From assembly GCA_015075305.1 (NCBI GenBank), contig JABTUS010000005.1, positions 351,241-415,240 of the forward strand: 64,000 nucleotides of DNA, written 5' to 3'. This document shows, one piece after another, positions 37,281 through 46,764 of this stretch. Numbering within the stretch: the first letter of the stretch is position 1; every line of letters starts with the position of its first letter. The position numbers were made by a program, and so were the translations under genes. This DNA comes from Opitutaceae bacterium (GTDB taxonomy: Bacteria > Verrucomicrobiota > Verrucomicrobiia > Opitutales > Opitutaceae). Below the pieces are notes generated by a model. That model had not been told where the DNA came from. It searched no databases and saw nothing but the letters and a program-made list of their open reading frames with translations.

Positions 37281-40200
37281 ATGCCACCCTCAAGCCCCTC
37301 CATCTCTTCTGGTATTCGCGACAACCACAATCGCGGAACGGTAGGTGATTTCTTGCGGGCAGAGCTCCGTGGTGGTGCCGACTTGGACATAGTCACCGCC
37401 TATTTCACGGTTTTTGCCTACGATAAACTAAAGACTCAGCTCGATAATCTCAGCAAAATCAGGCTTCTGTTTGGTGAAGCCGCTTTCATCAAGAACCTCG
37501 ACCCCGAGCACAAAAATGGTGCCGCCTACGTTCTCCGAGACGACGGTCTCGCCCTCGCTTCCGGCCTCAGCCAACGCCACATCGCCCAGGCCTGCGCCGC
37601 ATGGATTCGCGACAAAGTCGAAGTCAGGTCCGTTACTCGCACCGGCTTTCTCCACGGCAAGATGTCTCACATCCGACGTGGCGAGGTTTCTTCAGCGATT
37701 GTCGGCAGCTCCAATTTCACCACGCGCGGGCTCGGTCTAGGTGCGGCAAACAACAACGTCGAACTCAACCTTGTCGTGGACGGCAACCGCGACCGCGCAG
37801 ACTTGCGCCAGTGGTTCGATGAACTTTGGGACGACTCCTCGCGAGTAGAGGATGTCAAGCAGGCCGTCCTCGAATTTCTTCTCCAAGTTTACCGCGACCA
37901 GTCCCCGCAGTTTGTTTACTACAAAACGCTCTTCGAACTCTTCCGCCGCTATATCGACGAAGGTCTCGAAATCGACGAAAACCTCCGTCGAATCCGTTTC
38001 CCAGACACGGAAATCTGGCAAGCGCTCTATTCGTTCCAACGCGACGGTGCCCGTTCCGCCATCAATAAGATCAAGCGCTACAATGGCTGCATCCTAGCCG
38101 ACAGCGTTGGCTTGGGAAAAACTTACACCGCCCTCGCCGTCATCAAATACTTCGAGTTGCGCAACGAAAAGGTCCTCGTGCTTTGCCCGAAGAAACTCCG
38201 GCAAAACTGGACCATCTACCGACCGAGCAACGTTCTTTGTCCGTTCCCAAAGGATCGCTTCGGCTACCACGTGCTCTCCCACACCGACCTCGGTCGCGAA
38301 TCCGGCGAGGCAGACGGCCATGAATTGGCCAACTTCAACTGGGGAGCCTACGACCTAATCGTCATCGATGAGTCCCACAATTTCCGGAACAACAAGCTCG
38401 CCACCCAGCGCCCCGGCGAACCCGAGAAACGCACCCGCTATCAACGCCTCATGGAGGACATCATTTCCAGCGGTGCGCACACCAAGGTTCTGCTTCTCTC
38501 CGCCACGCCGGTGAACAACCAGTTGGCCGACCTGCGCAATCAGATCTCTTTCATCGCCGGTGGCGATGTGGCGCGAGATTCGAACGCCGATTCCGCCTTC
38601 ACCGAAAGTCTCGACATCGCCTCCGTTAAGGAAACGACGCGCCTCGCACAGACTCACTTCACGCGTTGGTCCGACCCCAAACGGCCACCCGGTCAACGCA
38701 AGACCAGCGAACTCATCGCGTCCATCGGCGGCGACTTTTTCAAACTGCTCGACGGCCTTAGCATCGCCCGCTCCCGCCGACAGATCGCCAGTTACTACGC
38801 CAAGGAGATGGCCAAGCTCGGCGGCTTCCCCAAGCGCCCTCAGCCGCAGGCTCTCCATGCTCCGATCGATCTGAGGGACGGTTTCCTATCCTTCGAAGAA
38901 CTCGACAAGGAGATCAGCGCCCTCCGCCTGGCACTTTATCACCCCACCAGTTTTCTGCGCGGTGATCTGCCCCCAGAGACCAAAGCGGCCTACGAGCGCA
39001 AGATCCTTGGCGGGTTCACCCAGGAGGGCCGCGAGAAAATTCTCATCTCCATGATGAAGGTGAATTTTCTCAAGCGCCTCGAAAGCTCGGTGGACTCGTT
39101 TCGCCTCACCCTCGAACGCACCATTGCGAAGATCGACACGCTCGAAAAGCGCATCACCGCGTTCGAACATCACCTCGACGAAAATTCCGACCTCGACTTC
39201 GATTCGCTCACTCCCGACCAATTCGAAGACCCCGACTTTGACGGTGAGGACTTCACCATTGGCGGTCGCCGCCGCTTGCACCTCGGCCACCTCAAACTTC
39301 CCGAGTGGCTCAAAGCCGTGCGCAACGACCGCACCCAGCTTCAATTTCTACTGGAGAAAACGCAGTCCGTCACTGCGAAGCGTGACGGCAAGCTCGCCGA
39401 ACTCCGGCAGCTCATCGCTACGAAGGTTCGGCAGCCCACCGTCAACCGCGACGGCAAACCCAACCGCAAGATCATCGTCTTTACCGCCTTTGCCGACACC
39501 GCCCGCTACCTCCACGAGCACCTTGGTTCATGGGCTCGCACTGAACTCGGTATCCACGCCGCCCTCATCTGCGGCGACGGTGGCAACGCCACCTCTCTTG
39601 GGCGAACCGACTTCGACGACATCCTCACCAACTTCGCACCAATCGCCAAACGGCGCTCCGAGCAGGCCGCCACGTTCTCCAATCAATGCGATGAAATCGA
39701 CCTCCTCATCGCGACCGACTGCATCAGTGAGGGCCAAAATCTCCAGGACTGCGACCTGCTCGTTAACTACGACATTCACTGGAATCCCGTGCGCATCATC
39801 CAGCGTTTCGGTCGTATGGACCGCATCGGCTCGCGCAACGACTCCGTCCAACTCGTAAACTTTTGGCCCGTCGCCGACCTCGACCGCTACCTCGGCGTCA
39901 AACACCGCGTCGAGGCGCGCATGGCTCTCGTTGATCTTGCGGCGACCCAGACCGACAACCTTCTCGATACGACTCAGCTCGAGGACCTCATCAAAGCCGA
40001 TCTCCTTTTCCGCGACCGTCAGCTCAAGCGCCTCAAAGACGAGGTGCTCGACCTCGAAGACCTCGACGAATCCGTCTCCCTCGCCGACTTCTCCCTCGAT
40101 GAATTCCGGCAGGACTTGATCAACTTTCTCCAGGCACACCGCGCCGAACTCGAACGCGCCCCGCTTGGCCTCTACGCCGTGGTTCCCCCCGCAGCGGACA

Positions 40201-40646
40201 TTCCCCTCGCTAAGCCCGGCATCATTTACTGCCTCCGTCAGAAAGATCAGGCCGCCACTCCGCAAGGCGAACGCATCAACCCCCTCGCGCCGCACTACCT
40301 CGTTTACGTGCATGACTCCGGCGAAGTGCGCCTCGCGTTCACTCAGGCGAAGACGGTGCTGAATCTTTTCCGCAGTCTCGCCCTCGGTCACGACGAGCCC
40401 TATGGCGAACTCTGCCGACTCTTCGATCGGGAGACCGACAACGGCTCCAACATGAGCAACCAATCGCGTCTCATTGCCTCCGCCGTCCGGTCTATCACCG
40501 CCACCTTCCAGCAAAAGCTCGCCTCCGGCCTTCAAGGTCGTCGCGACTTCGTCCTGCCTCTCGCCGCAGATCAGCCCCAGGAGGACGAGGCGACCTTCGA
40601 GCTGGTCACCTGGCTGGTGCTGCTTTCGCCTGCCGGCAAACCCTGA
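37281..40646 (+). CDS. PLD-nuclease-like domain fused to an SNF2-type helicase
   Basis: This protein of about 1121 residues has an N-terminal phospholipase-D-like domain (residues 20-165) with H-G-K at 125-127 and the downstream VGSSNFTTRG. A superfamily 2 SNF2-like motor follows: Walker A ADSVGLGKT (about 273-281), DESH (363-366), SATPVNN, IATDCISEGQNLQ, and QRFGRMDRIGS from residue 841. A long charged segment (about 590-680) splits the two RecA lobes. It should translocate on DNA and may cut or sense it. It is linked to a DUF1016 gene 5 bases downstream and a methyltransferase gene, as in helicase-methylase-ATPase defence loci. ATG 37281 is chosen over TTG 37242. Confidence 0.85.
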   Translation: MPPSSPSISSGIRDNHNRGTVGDFLRAELRGGADLDIVTAYFTVFAYDKLKTQLDNLSKIRLLFGEAAFIKNLDPEHKNGAAYVLRDDGLALASGLSQRHIAQACAAWIRDKVEVRSVTRTGFLHGKMSHIRRGEVSSAIVGSSNFTTRGLGLGAANNNVELNLVVDGNRDRADLRQWFDELWDDSSRVEDVKQAVLEFLLQVYRDQSPQFVYYKTLFELFRRYIDEGLEIDENLRRIRFPDTEIWQALYSFQRDGARSAINKIKRYNGCILADSVGLGKTYTALAVIKYFELRNEKVLVLCPKKLRQNWTIYRPSNVLCPFPKDRFGYHVLSHTDLGRESGEADGHELANFNWGAYDLIVIDESHNFRNNKLATQRPGEPEKRTRYQRLMEDIISSGAHTKVLLLSATPVNNQLADLRNQISFIAGGDVARDSNADSAFTESLDIASVKETTRLAQTHFTRWSDPKRPPGQRKTSELIASIGGDFFKLLDGLSIARSRRQIASYYAKEMAKLGGFPKRPQPQALHAPIDLRDGFLSFEELDKEISALRLALYHPTSFLRGDLPPETKAAYERKILGGFTQEGREKILISMMKVNFLKRLESSVDSFRLTLERTIAKIDTLEKRITAFEHHLDENSDLDFDSLTPDQFEDPDFDGEDFTIGGRRRLHLGHLKLPEWLKAVRNDRTQLQFLLEKTQSVTAKRDGKLAELRQLIATKVRQPTVNRDGKPNRKIIVFTAFADTARYLHEHLGSWARTELGIHAALICGDGGNATSLGRTDFDDILTNFAPIAKRRSEQAATFSNQCDEIDLLIATDCISEGQNLQDCDLLVNYDIHWNPVRIIQRFGRMDRIGSRNDSVQLVNFWPVADLDRYLGVKHRVEARMALVDLAATQTDNLLDTTQLEDLIKADLLFRDRQLKRLKDEVLDLEDLDESVSLADFSLDEFRQDLINFLQAHRAELERAPLGLYAVVPPAADIPLAKPGIIYCLRQKDQAATPQGERINPLAPHYLVYVHDSGEVRLAFTQAKTVLNLFRSLALGHDEPYGELCRLFDRETDNGSNMSNQSRLIASAVRSITATFQQKLASGLQGRRDFVLPLAADQPQEDEATFELVTWLVLLSPAGKP

Positions 40647-40651
40647 GCGCC

Positions 40652-41944
40652 ATGACCCCGCGCAAGAAACCCGCCCCGCCCGCCGCCCTTTACCCCGGCC
40701 TGGTCGGCGGCATCGGCGAACTGCTCGAAACCGTCCGCCGAGCCAGCGCGCGCTCGGTCAACGCCCTCATGACGGCCACCTACTGGGAAATCGGCCGGCG
40801 GATCGTCGAGTTCGAGCAGGGCGGCGCGAAACGGGCGGGCTACGGCGAGGAATTGCTCAAGCGGCTGGCCGGGGATTTGACGGCCCGGTTCGGCCGGGGG
40901 TTTTCGGCGCCCAATCTCAACAAGTTCAAACAGCTCTACCTCGCTTACCCGCCGGCCCGGATTTTATCGACAGTGTCGATAAAATCGGCCGCGTCCCCAG
41001 TCCTCGGTCTCCTCAATACACCGCCCGGCCGGAAGAATTTATCGACACTGTCGATGGAATTGCCCGCTGCCATCGAGATTGCCTCGATGGTGTCGAACGA
41101 ATCGAACCCGACTCAAACCCAGAAGGCACCGGCACCAATTTCCCAGACCGTGTCTGGAAAATCGCTGGTCACGCCCATCGCCCTGGCCGATCTCGCCCGC
41201 GCCTTCCCCCTCCCTTGGTCCCACTATGTTCTGCTGATCGGGCGGAGCCGCTCGCCCGAGGCCTTCGCATTCTACCACGCCGAGGCCCTGCGCGGCGGCT
41301 GGTCCGTCCGCCAGCTCGACCGGCAGATGGCCTCGCTGTTCTACGAGCGCGTCGCGCTTTCCAAGGGCAAGGCCGCCGTGCTGAGGAAGGGCGCCCGCCC
41401 GCAGCCGGCCGACGTCGTCAGCGTCGACGAGGAGGTCCGCCACCCGCTGGTCCTGGAATTCCTCGGCCTGCGCGACGAATATTCCGAGACCAACCTGGAG
41501 GATGCGCTCGTCCGGCACCTGGAGTCCTTCCTTTTGGAGCTGGGCAACGACTTCGCCTTCGTCGGCCGCCAGCGCAGGCTGCGCATCGACGACGAGTGGT
41601 ATCGCGTGGACCTGCTCTTCTTCCACCGCCGCCTGCGCTGCCTGGTCATCTTTGATTTGAAACTCGGGCGTTTCACCCACGCCGACGCCGGGCAGATGAA
41701 CCTCTACCTCAACTACGCCCGCGAGCACTGGGTACAGTCTGGCGAAAATCCTCCGGTGGGCATCATCCTCTGCTCCGGCCAGGGCGAGGCCTTGGTGCGC
41801 TACGCCACCGCAGCCCTGCCCAACAAACTTCTCGTCCGCGAATACCTGCTGGCGCTGCCAGACGAGAAGACCCTTGCTGCGGAGTTGCAGAAGACCCGCG
41901 CACAGTTGGAATCCCGCCGGCCGGCCCGAGGATCTACCCGCTAG
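40652..41944 (+). CDS. DUF1016 (YhcG-like) PD-(D/E)XK nuclease-family protein
   Basis: This 430-residue protein has the DUF1016 N-terminal helical domain (ARSVNALMTATYWEIGRRIVEFEQGG) and, from about residue 190, the C-terminal PD-(D/E)XK-like domain with Asp320 (VDLLFF), Asp335 and Lys337 (FDLKLG) and GQMNLYLNY. The role of the family is poorly defined; members are frequent in restriction and mobile loci. The linker (about residues 103-172) is built from four palindromic DNA units read in frame (40960-41162), giving the repeated TVS/TLS motif. It follows the helicase gene by 5 bases. Confidence 0.88.
   Translation: MTPRKKPAPPAALYPGLVGGIGELLETVRRASARSVNALMTATYWEIGRRIVEFEQGGAKRAGYGEELLKRLAGDLTARFGRGFSAPNLNKFKQLYLAYPPARILSTVSIKSAASPVLGLLNTPPGRKNLSTLSMELPAAIEIASMVSNESNPTQTQKAPAPISQTVSGKSLVTPIALADLARAFPLPWSHYVLLIGRSRSPEAFAFYHAEALRGGWSVRQLDRQMASLFYERVALSKGKAAVLRKGARPQPADVVSVDEEVRHPLVLEFLGLRDEYSETNLEDALVRHLESFLLELGNDFAFVGRQRRLRIDDEWYRVDLLFFHRRLRCLVIFDLKLGRFTHADAGQMNLYLNYAREHWVQSGENPPVGIILCSGQGEALVRYATAALPNKLLVREYLLALPDEKTLAAELQKTRAQLESRRPARGSTR
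40960..41162. repeat. Four palindromic units inside the DUF1016 coding sequence
   Basis: Unit 1 (40960-40986) is a perfect 12-base inverted repeat GATTTTATCGAC-AGT-GTCGATAAAATC. Related units lie at about 41036-41061 (ATTTATCGACACTGTCGATG), 41084-41108 (diverged) and 41137-41162 (TTTCCCAGAC-CGT-GTCTGGAAAA). All keep the open frame. Confidence 0.8.
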
Positions 41945-42006
41945 TCGATACCCACTTCGCGCCACAGCTTCGCCCTCTTCACTTCCCTTTCATCTTCACC
42001 TCCGGC

Positions 42007-45000
42007 ATGCCCTCCAACCCCGAACTCCTGAAACAGATCGGGACCGCCCTCGGCGCCTTCGATACCGCTCCGCTCCCCTCCGCCGCCCGCGACCTGCTTC
42101 GGACCCTGGGTTACGCCTCCGACCGCAGCCTGCCCATCGGCTCGGTGGACGCCTTCTGCCGCCAGTTCGACCCCGCCGGCCGCCTCGATCATCCCTCGGC
42201 GCTGAAAGCCGAGTGGAAATCCATCCACCTTCTCTTTCAGCTCACCGATCAGGAGCTCTCCCGGCAAAACCCGCTCTTCAAGGACACCACCGTCCAGCCG
42301 GGCCTCTTCCAATCCTACGTCTTCTTCGCCCTTGAGCTGAAGGGCGGCGACTACGCCCGCGGCAAGCTCACCGGCCTCGTCCGCCAGCTCAACCGCATCT
42401 TCCCAATGCCGGTCATGGTGCTCATCAAGCACCTCGCCGGCCGGCAGCCCGTCCTCTCCATCGCCGTCATCAACCGCCGCCGCCATAAGCTGGATGCGGC
42501 CAAGGACGTCCTCGAAAAGGCCACTATCATTCGCGACATCTCGGTCGCCAGTCCCCATCGCGGCCACCTCGACATCCTCTCCTCGCTCGCGCTGCCGAAT
42601 CTGGTCCACCCGCAGAAGAAGCCCATCACCGACTTCGACACCCTGCACGCCGCATGGGAGCAGATCTTCAACGTCGAGCTGCTCAACGAGCGCTTCTACC
42701 GTGAGCTGGCCAACTGGTATTTCTGGACCCTCCCGCAGGTCGAGTTCCCCGCCGACCTCGAGCCCGACGACGAGAAACGCCGCGCCACCGGCCTCATCCG
42801 CCTGCTCACACGCCTCATCTTCTGCTGGTTCCTCAAGGAAAAGGGCCTTATCCCCGAGAAACTTTTCCACCCCACCGACCTTGCCAAACTACTCAAGGGT
42901 TTCGACTCTGAGAGTAAGACCAGCTCCACCTACTACCAGGCCATCCTGCAAAACCTCTTCTTCGCCACGCTCAACCAGCGCATGGGCAGGGACAACAACG
43001 GGAAGTCATACCGCCGCTATATTACTCCGGGAGATTATCAGGGAAAGAATCGAGAGCATGGCATCACCAATCTCTTTCGCTACCCCGAGCTCTTTCAGAC
43101 TTCTGATCTGGCCCCAGCACTGTTCGAGGACATCCCATTTCTAAACGGTGGACTATTTGAGTGTCTAGACCGCGAAGATCCATCCGATAAGAACCGGATG
43201 CTGCGACTGGATGGATTCACCACAAAAGGTGTTCGTCCCCAGGTTGCCGACCGCCTCTTCTTCGCTCATAAGCATCAAGAAAATCTTTCCGGTAAGGACG
43301 CCTACAACGATCCGAAGCGAAAAGACGAAGAAGTTTCAGGCCTCATCCACATCCTGAACCGCTACAAGTTCACCATCGTCGAGAACACCCCCATCGACCA
43401 GGAAATTGCCCTCGATCCCGAACTCCTCGGCAAGGTTTTCGAAAACCTCCTCGCCTCCTACAACGAGGAAACCAAGACCACCGCCCGCAAGCAAACCGGC
43501 TCCTTCTACACCCCGCGCCCCATCGTGGACTACATGGTGGACGAGTCGCTCAAGGCCCACCTCACCCGCGCCCTCGCGGAAAAGGCCCGCATGAAGGAAC
43601 CCGACGCCCGCGCCGGCCTCGACCTCCTCTTCGCCTACACCGAGAAAGCCCACGCCTTCACCCCTGCCGAAGTCGCCACGCTCATCGCCGCCATCGATGC
43701 CCTGAAAATCCTCGATCCCGCCTGCGGCTCCGGCGCCTTCCCCATGGGCGTGCTCCACAAGCTCGTCTATATTCTCGGCAAGCTCGACCCCGACAACGAG
43801 CGCTGGAAGCAGACCCAGCTCGCCAAGCTTGACTCCGCTCCCATGCGCGAGGAACTCGAACGCGCCTTCGCCGACAACAACGACGACTACGGCCGCAAGC
43901 TCTACCTCATCGAAAACTGCCTCTACGGCGTGGATATCCAGCCCATTGCCATCCAGATCACCAAGCTCCGTTTCTTCATCTCCCTCGTCTGCGACCAGAA
44001 GACCAACCGGAACAAGAAGGAAAACCACGGCATCCGCCCGCTGCCCAATCTGGAAACCAAATTCGTCGCCGCCGACACTCTCATCGGCCTGCCGGAAATG
44101 ACTCAATCCTTGCTCGTCGATCCCCGCATCGGGCAGATCGAAAAGGAGATCGAAACGCTCTACCACGGCCATTTCTCAATCCAGCGCCGCGACCATAAGC
44201 TCAACTTACAGCGGAAAATCAAATCTCTCCGCCAGGATCTAGCGAAGTTGCTAGCCGAAAGTCTTATGGCGCCGAAAAAGGCCGAACACGTCGCAAAATG
44301 GGATGCCTTTGATCCGCAATCCACCGCGGATTTCTTTGACCCCCACTGGATGTTTGGCCGTTCATTAGCTACCGGATTCGACATCGTGCTCGGCAATCCG
44401 CCATATATTTCTGTTGAACGTTTTGCTGGGACGGCGATTCAGGAAATGTGGCAAGAGCGTTTTGAAACCTTTGCACAGCGCGGCGACATCTATTGTTTTT
44501 TCTATGAGCGGGGACTTGATCTGCTTCGAATCGATGGAACTTTGATCTATATCACTTCGAACAAATGGATGCGCACCAGTTACGGCAAGAAGCTGCGCTC
44601 CCTTTTCGCTACTAAGGTTCGCGTTTTAGGAGTGCTGGATTTCGGAATGGGGCAGAACTTCGGCGCAGCGACAACTTACACATGTATCACATCTATCAGT
44701 AAAGAGCCTCCGCGCAATGGGGGGGAGGCCTTGCTCTGCTACGCCACAGAATCCGCTGAAGCGATTTCGAATCCCAAGGAATATTTTCTCCAGCATGCGG
44801 TTCCCCTAAAGCTCTCCGCGAGTGAGTGGGTTGTTATGTCCAACGAGCGCGCAAAATTAAAGGAACAGGTGGCTCGTGTTGGCAAACCACTCAGTCGATG
44901 GAACTTAGAGATTAGCAGCGGAATAAAAACCAGCCACAACGACGCGTTCATTGTCGATGCCGATAAATATAAAGACCTGGTTATGGAAGATTCGTCGTCG

Positions 45001-45882
45001 GCGAAAATGCTTCACCCAATTTTGCGCGGCGAAGACGTGAAGCGATATCATAGCGACTGGAAGGCGCATTATGTGATCGGAACCTTTAAGCAGCTTCGCG
45101 AGACCTATCACTTGGACGATTTTCCTGCGATTAAACGCCACCTGATGCAGTTCAAGCGCGAGTTAGAGCCGCAACCGCCGAGATGGAATTCCGCAAGGGA
45201 CGGCAAGTGGCCGGGCCGGAACACTCAACCGTTCGACTACCTTTGGTATGAGGTCTTTTTTGCACCGGACTTGGCGCAGTTTAGACAACCCAAGATCATG
45301 TATCCAAACATGACGAAATTCATGCCCTTCTACTTGGATAAGATGAACCATTGGTTCTGCAACCAGAAGGCTTTCGTAATTACCGGGGACGGCCAGCCGC
45401 TGGAATTCCTCACAGCTTTTTTTAATTCCTCGATTTTTCGGTGCTGTTTCAAAGACAACTTCCCCGAGCTTCTCGGCAACACATACGAGCTTAGCAAAAA
45501 ATATTTCAAAGACATCCCAGTGCTTGAGGTTAGCGAAGGGCAAGCACAGCTATTCGCTCCACTCGTTGAGTTAGTTCAATTTGCTAAGCTCGGTGGCCAT
45601 AACGCAGCAGGTGCATTTCTGGAAGACCTCATCGACGCCTGCGTGATGGAGTGCTACTTCCGCGAGCACATGGCCGAGCGCGACCTGCTCTTCCACGACA
45701 CCGTAGCCCCGCACCTCGCCGCCTACGCCCCCGAGGCCAGCGAAGTGAAGCAACGCGACTTCCTCACCCACCTCCACCAGACGATCAACGCCCCCAGCCA
45801 CCCCGTCCGCAACCGCCTTCTCCGCCTGACCGCCGACAGCCCCGACCTCCTCGCCGTCATCAAGCAGGAGGGCAAGGTTTAG
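42007..45882 (+). CDS. Eco57I-type class I SAM-dependent DNA adenine methyltransferase
   Basis: This 1291-residue protein has the adenine-N6 methyltransferase motifs: SAM-binding DPACGSGAF (from residue 570) and catalytic NPPY (797-800, context VLGNPPYISVERF). The first 500 residues are a helical region shared with BREX/type IIG-like methylases (ERFYRELANWYFW), and the C-terminal third is a target-recognition region (TYELSKKYFKDIPV). No clear nuclease active site is visible, so it more likely marks self DNA for a nuclease encoded nearby. It lies 62 bases after the DUF1016 gene and 15 bases before dinD. Codon 44400 onward is less GC-rich than the first half, suggesting exchange of the target-recognition part. 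Confidence 0.9.
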   Translation: MPSNPELLKQIGTALGAFDTAPLPSAARDLLRTLGYASDRSLPIGSVDAFCRQFDPAGRLDHPSALKAEWKSIHLLFQLTDQELSRQNPLFKDTTVQPGLFQSYVFFALELKGGDYARGKLTGLVRQLNRIFPMPVMVLIKHLAGRQPVLSIAVINRRRHKLDAAKDVLEKATIIRDISVASPHRGHLDILSSLALPNLVHPQKKPITDFDTLHAAWEQIFNVELLNERFYRELANWYFWTLPQVEFPADLEPDDEKRRATGLIRLLTRLIFCWFLKEKGLIPEKLFHPTDLAKLLKGFDSESKTSSTYYQAILQNLFFATLNQRMGRDNNGKSYRRYITPGDYQGKNREHGITNLFRYPELFQTSDLAPALFEDIPFLNGGLFECLDREDPSDKNRMLRLDGFTTKGVRPQVADRLFFAHKHQENLSGKDAYNDPKRKDEEVSGLIHILNRYKFTIVENTPIDQEIALDPELLGKVFENLLASYNEETKTTARKQTGSFYTPRPIVDYMVDESLKAHLTRALAEKARMKEPDARAGLDLLFAYTEKAHAFTPAEVATLIAAIDALKILDPACGSGAFPMGVLHKLVYILGKLDPDNERWKQTQLAKLDSAPMREELERAFADNNDDYGRKLYLIENCLYGVDIQPIAIQITKLRFFISLVCDQKTNRNKKENHGIRPLPNLETKFVAADTLIGLPEMTQSLLVDPRIGQIEKEIETLYHGHFSIQRRDHKLNLQRKIKSLRQDLAKLLAESLMAPKKAEHVAKWDAFDPQSTADFFDPHWMFGRSLATGFDIVLGNPPYISVERFAGTAIQEMWQERFETFAQRGDIYCFFYERGLDLLRIDGTLIYITSNKWMRTSYGKKLRSLFATKVRVLGVLDFGMGQNFGAATTYTCITSISKEPPRNGGEALLCYATESAEAISNPKEYFLQHAVPLKLSASEWVVMSNERAKLKEQVARVGKPLSRWNLEISSGIKTSHNDAFIVDADKYKDLVMEDSSSAKMLHPILRGEDVKRYHSDWKAHYVIGTFKQLRETYHLDDFPAIKRHLMQFKRELEPQPPRWNSARDGKWPGRNTQPFDYLWYEVFFAPDLAQFRQPKIMYPNMTKFMPFYLDKMNHWFCNQKAFVITGDGQPLEFLTAFFNSSIFRCCFKDNFPELLGNTYELSKKYFKDIPVLEVSEGQAQLFAPLVELVQFAKLGGHNAAGAFLEDLIDACVMECYFREHMAERDLLFHDTVAPHLAAYAPEASEVKQRDFLTHLHQTINAPSHPVRNRLLRLTADSPDLLAVIKQEGKV

Positions 45883-45897
45883 AAACCCGCCCCGGCC

Positions 45898-46764
45898 ATG
45901 AACAAAGACCTCATCATCCGCATGCAGAGCCAGTTTGATGAACTTGCCCGAACGCATCCCGAAGAGCCCAATCTGGAATTCTGGTTTGCCCGGGATCTGC
46001 AGGAGCCGCTCGGCTATGCCCGCTGGGAGAACTTCCTCACCGCCATCCAGCGGGCGATCGAGTCCTGCAATACAACGGGTTACGAGGCCGAACACCATTT
46101 TCGTGGCGTCACGAAAATGGTTCCCCTCGGCAGCGGGGCGGAACGTCCGATCGAGGACTTCATGCTCACCCGCTACGCGTGCTACCTCATCGCCCAGAAC
46201 GGCGACCCGAGGAAGGAGCCCATCGCCTTTGCCCAGAGCTATTTCGCGGTCCAGACCCGCAAGCAGGAACTGATCGAGGCGCGAATGCAGCTCATGGGCC
46301 GCCTGGAAGCCCGCGAGAAACTCCGCGCCTCGGAAAAGGCGCTTTCCGACAACATCTTCGAGCGCGGCGTAGGTGACGACGGCTTCGGGCGCATCCGCTC
46401 CAAGGGCGATGCCGCGCTTTTCGGCGGGCACGCCACGCAGGCGATGAAGGACAAATTCGGCATCACCCAAACCAGACCGTTGGCGGATTTTCTCCCCACC
46501 TTGACCATCGCCGCCAAGAACCTGGCGACGGAGATGACGAATCACAACGTCCAGCAGTCAGACCTCCGGGGGGAGCCATCCATCACGCACGAGCACATCC
46601 AGAACAACACCAGTGTGCGCCAAATGCTGGGCCAGCGCGGTATCAAACCGGAAGCTCTGCCACCCGAAGAAGACATCAAGAAGCTCGAACGCCGGGTGAA
46701 GACCGACGAGAAGAAACTGGAAAGGAATGCCGGACGCCTGCCCCTGCCCGGAGAGGGCGCATGA
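45898..46764 (+). CDS. dinD: DNA-damage-inducible protein D (DinD)
   Basis: This 288-residue protein matches DinD along its length: LEFWFARDLQEPLGYARWENF, a BRO-like N-terminal domain, then QTRKQELIEARMQLMGRLEAREKL and GVGDDGFGRIRSKGDAALFGG. In E. coli DinD is LexA-controlled and inhibits RecA filaments; here no LexA box is apparent. It overlaps the ATPase gene by four bases (ATGA), so it belongs to the island operon. A role in sensing damaged or foreign DNA is inference. Confidence 0.88.
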   Translation: MNKDLIIRMQSQFDELARTHPEEPNLEFWFARDLQEPLGYARWENFLTAIQRAIESCNTTGYEAEHHFRGVTKMVPLGSGAERPIEDFMLTRYACYLIAQNGDPRKEPIAFAQSYFAVQTRKQELIEARMQLMGRLEAREKLRASEKALSDNIFERGVGDDGFGRIRSKGDAALFGGHATQAMKDKFGITQTRPLADFLPTLTIAAKNLATEMTNHNVQQSDLRGEPSITHEHIQNNTSVRQMLGQRGIKPEALPPEEDIKKLERRVKTDEKKLERNAGRLPLPGEGA

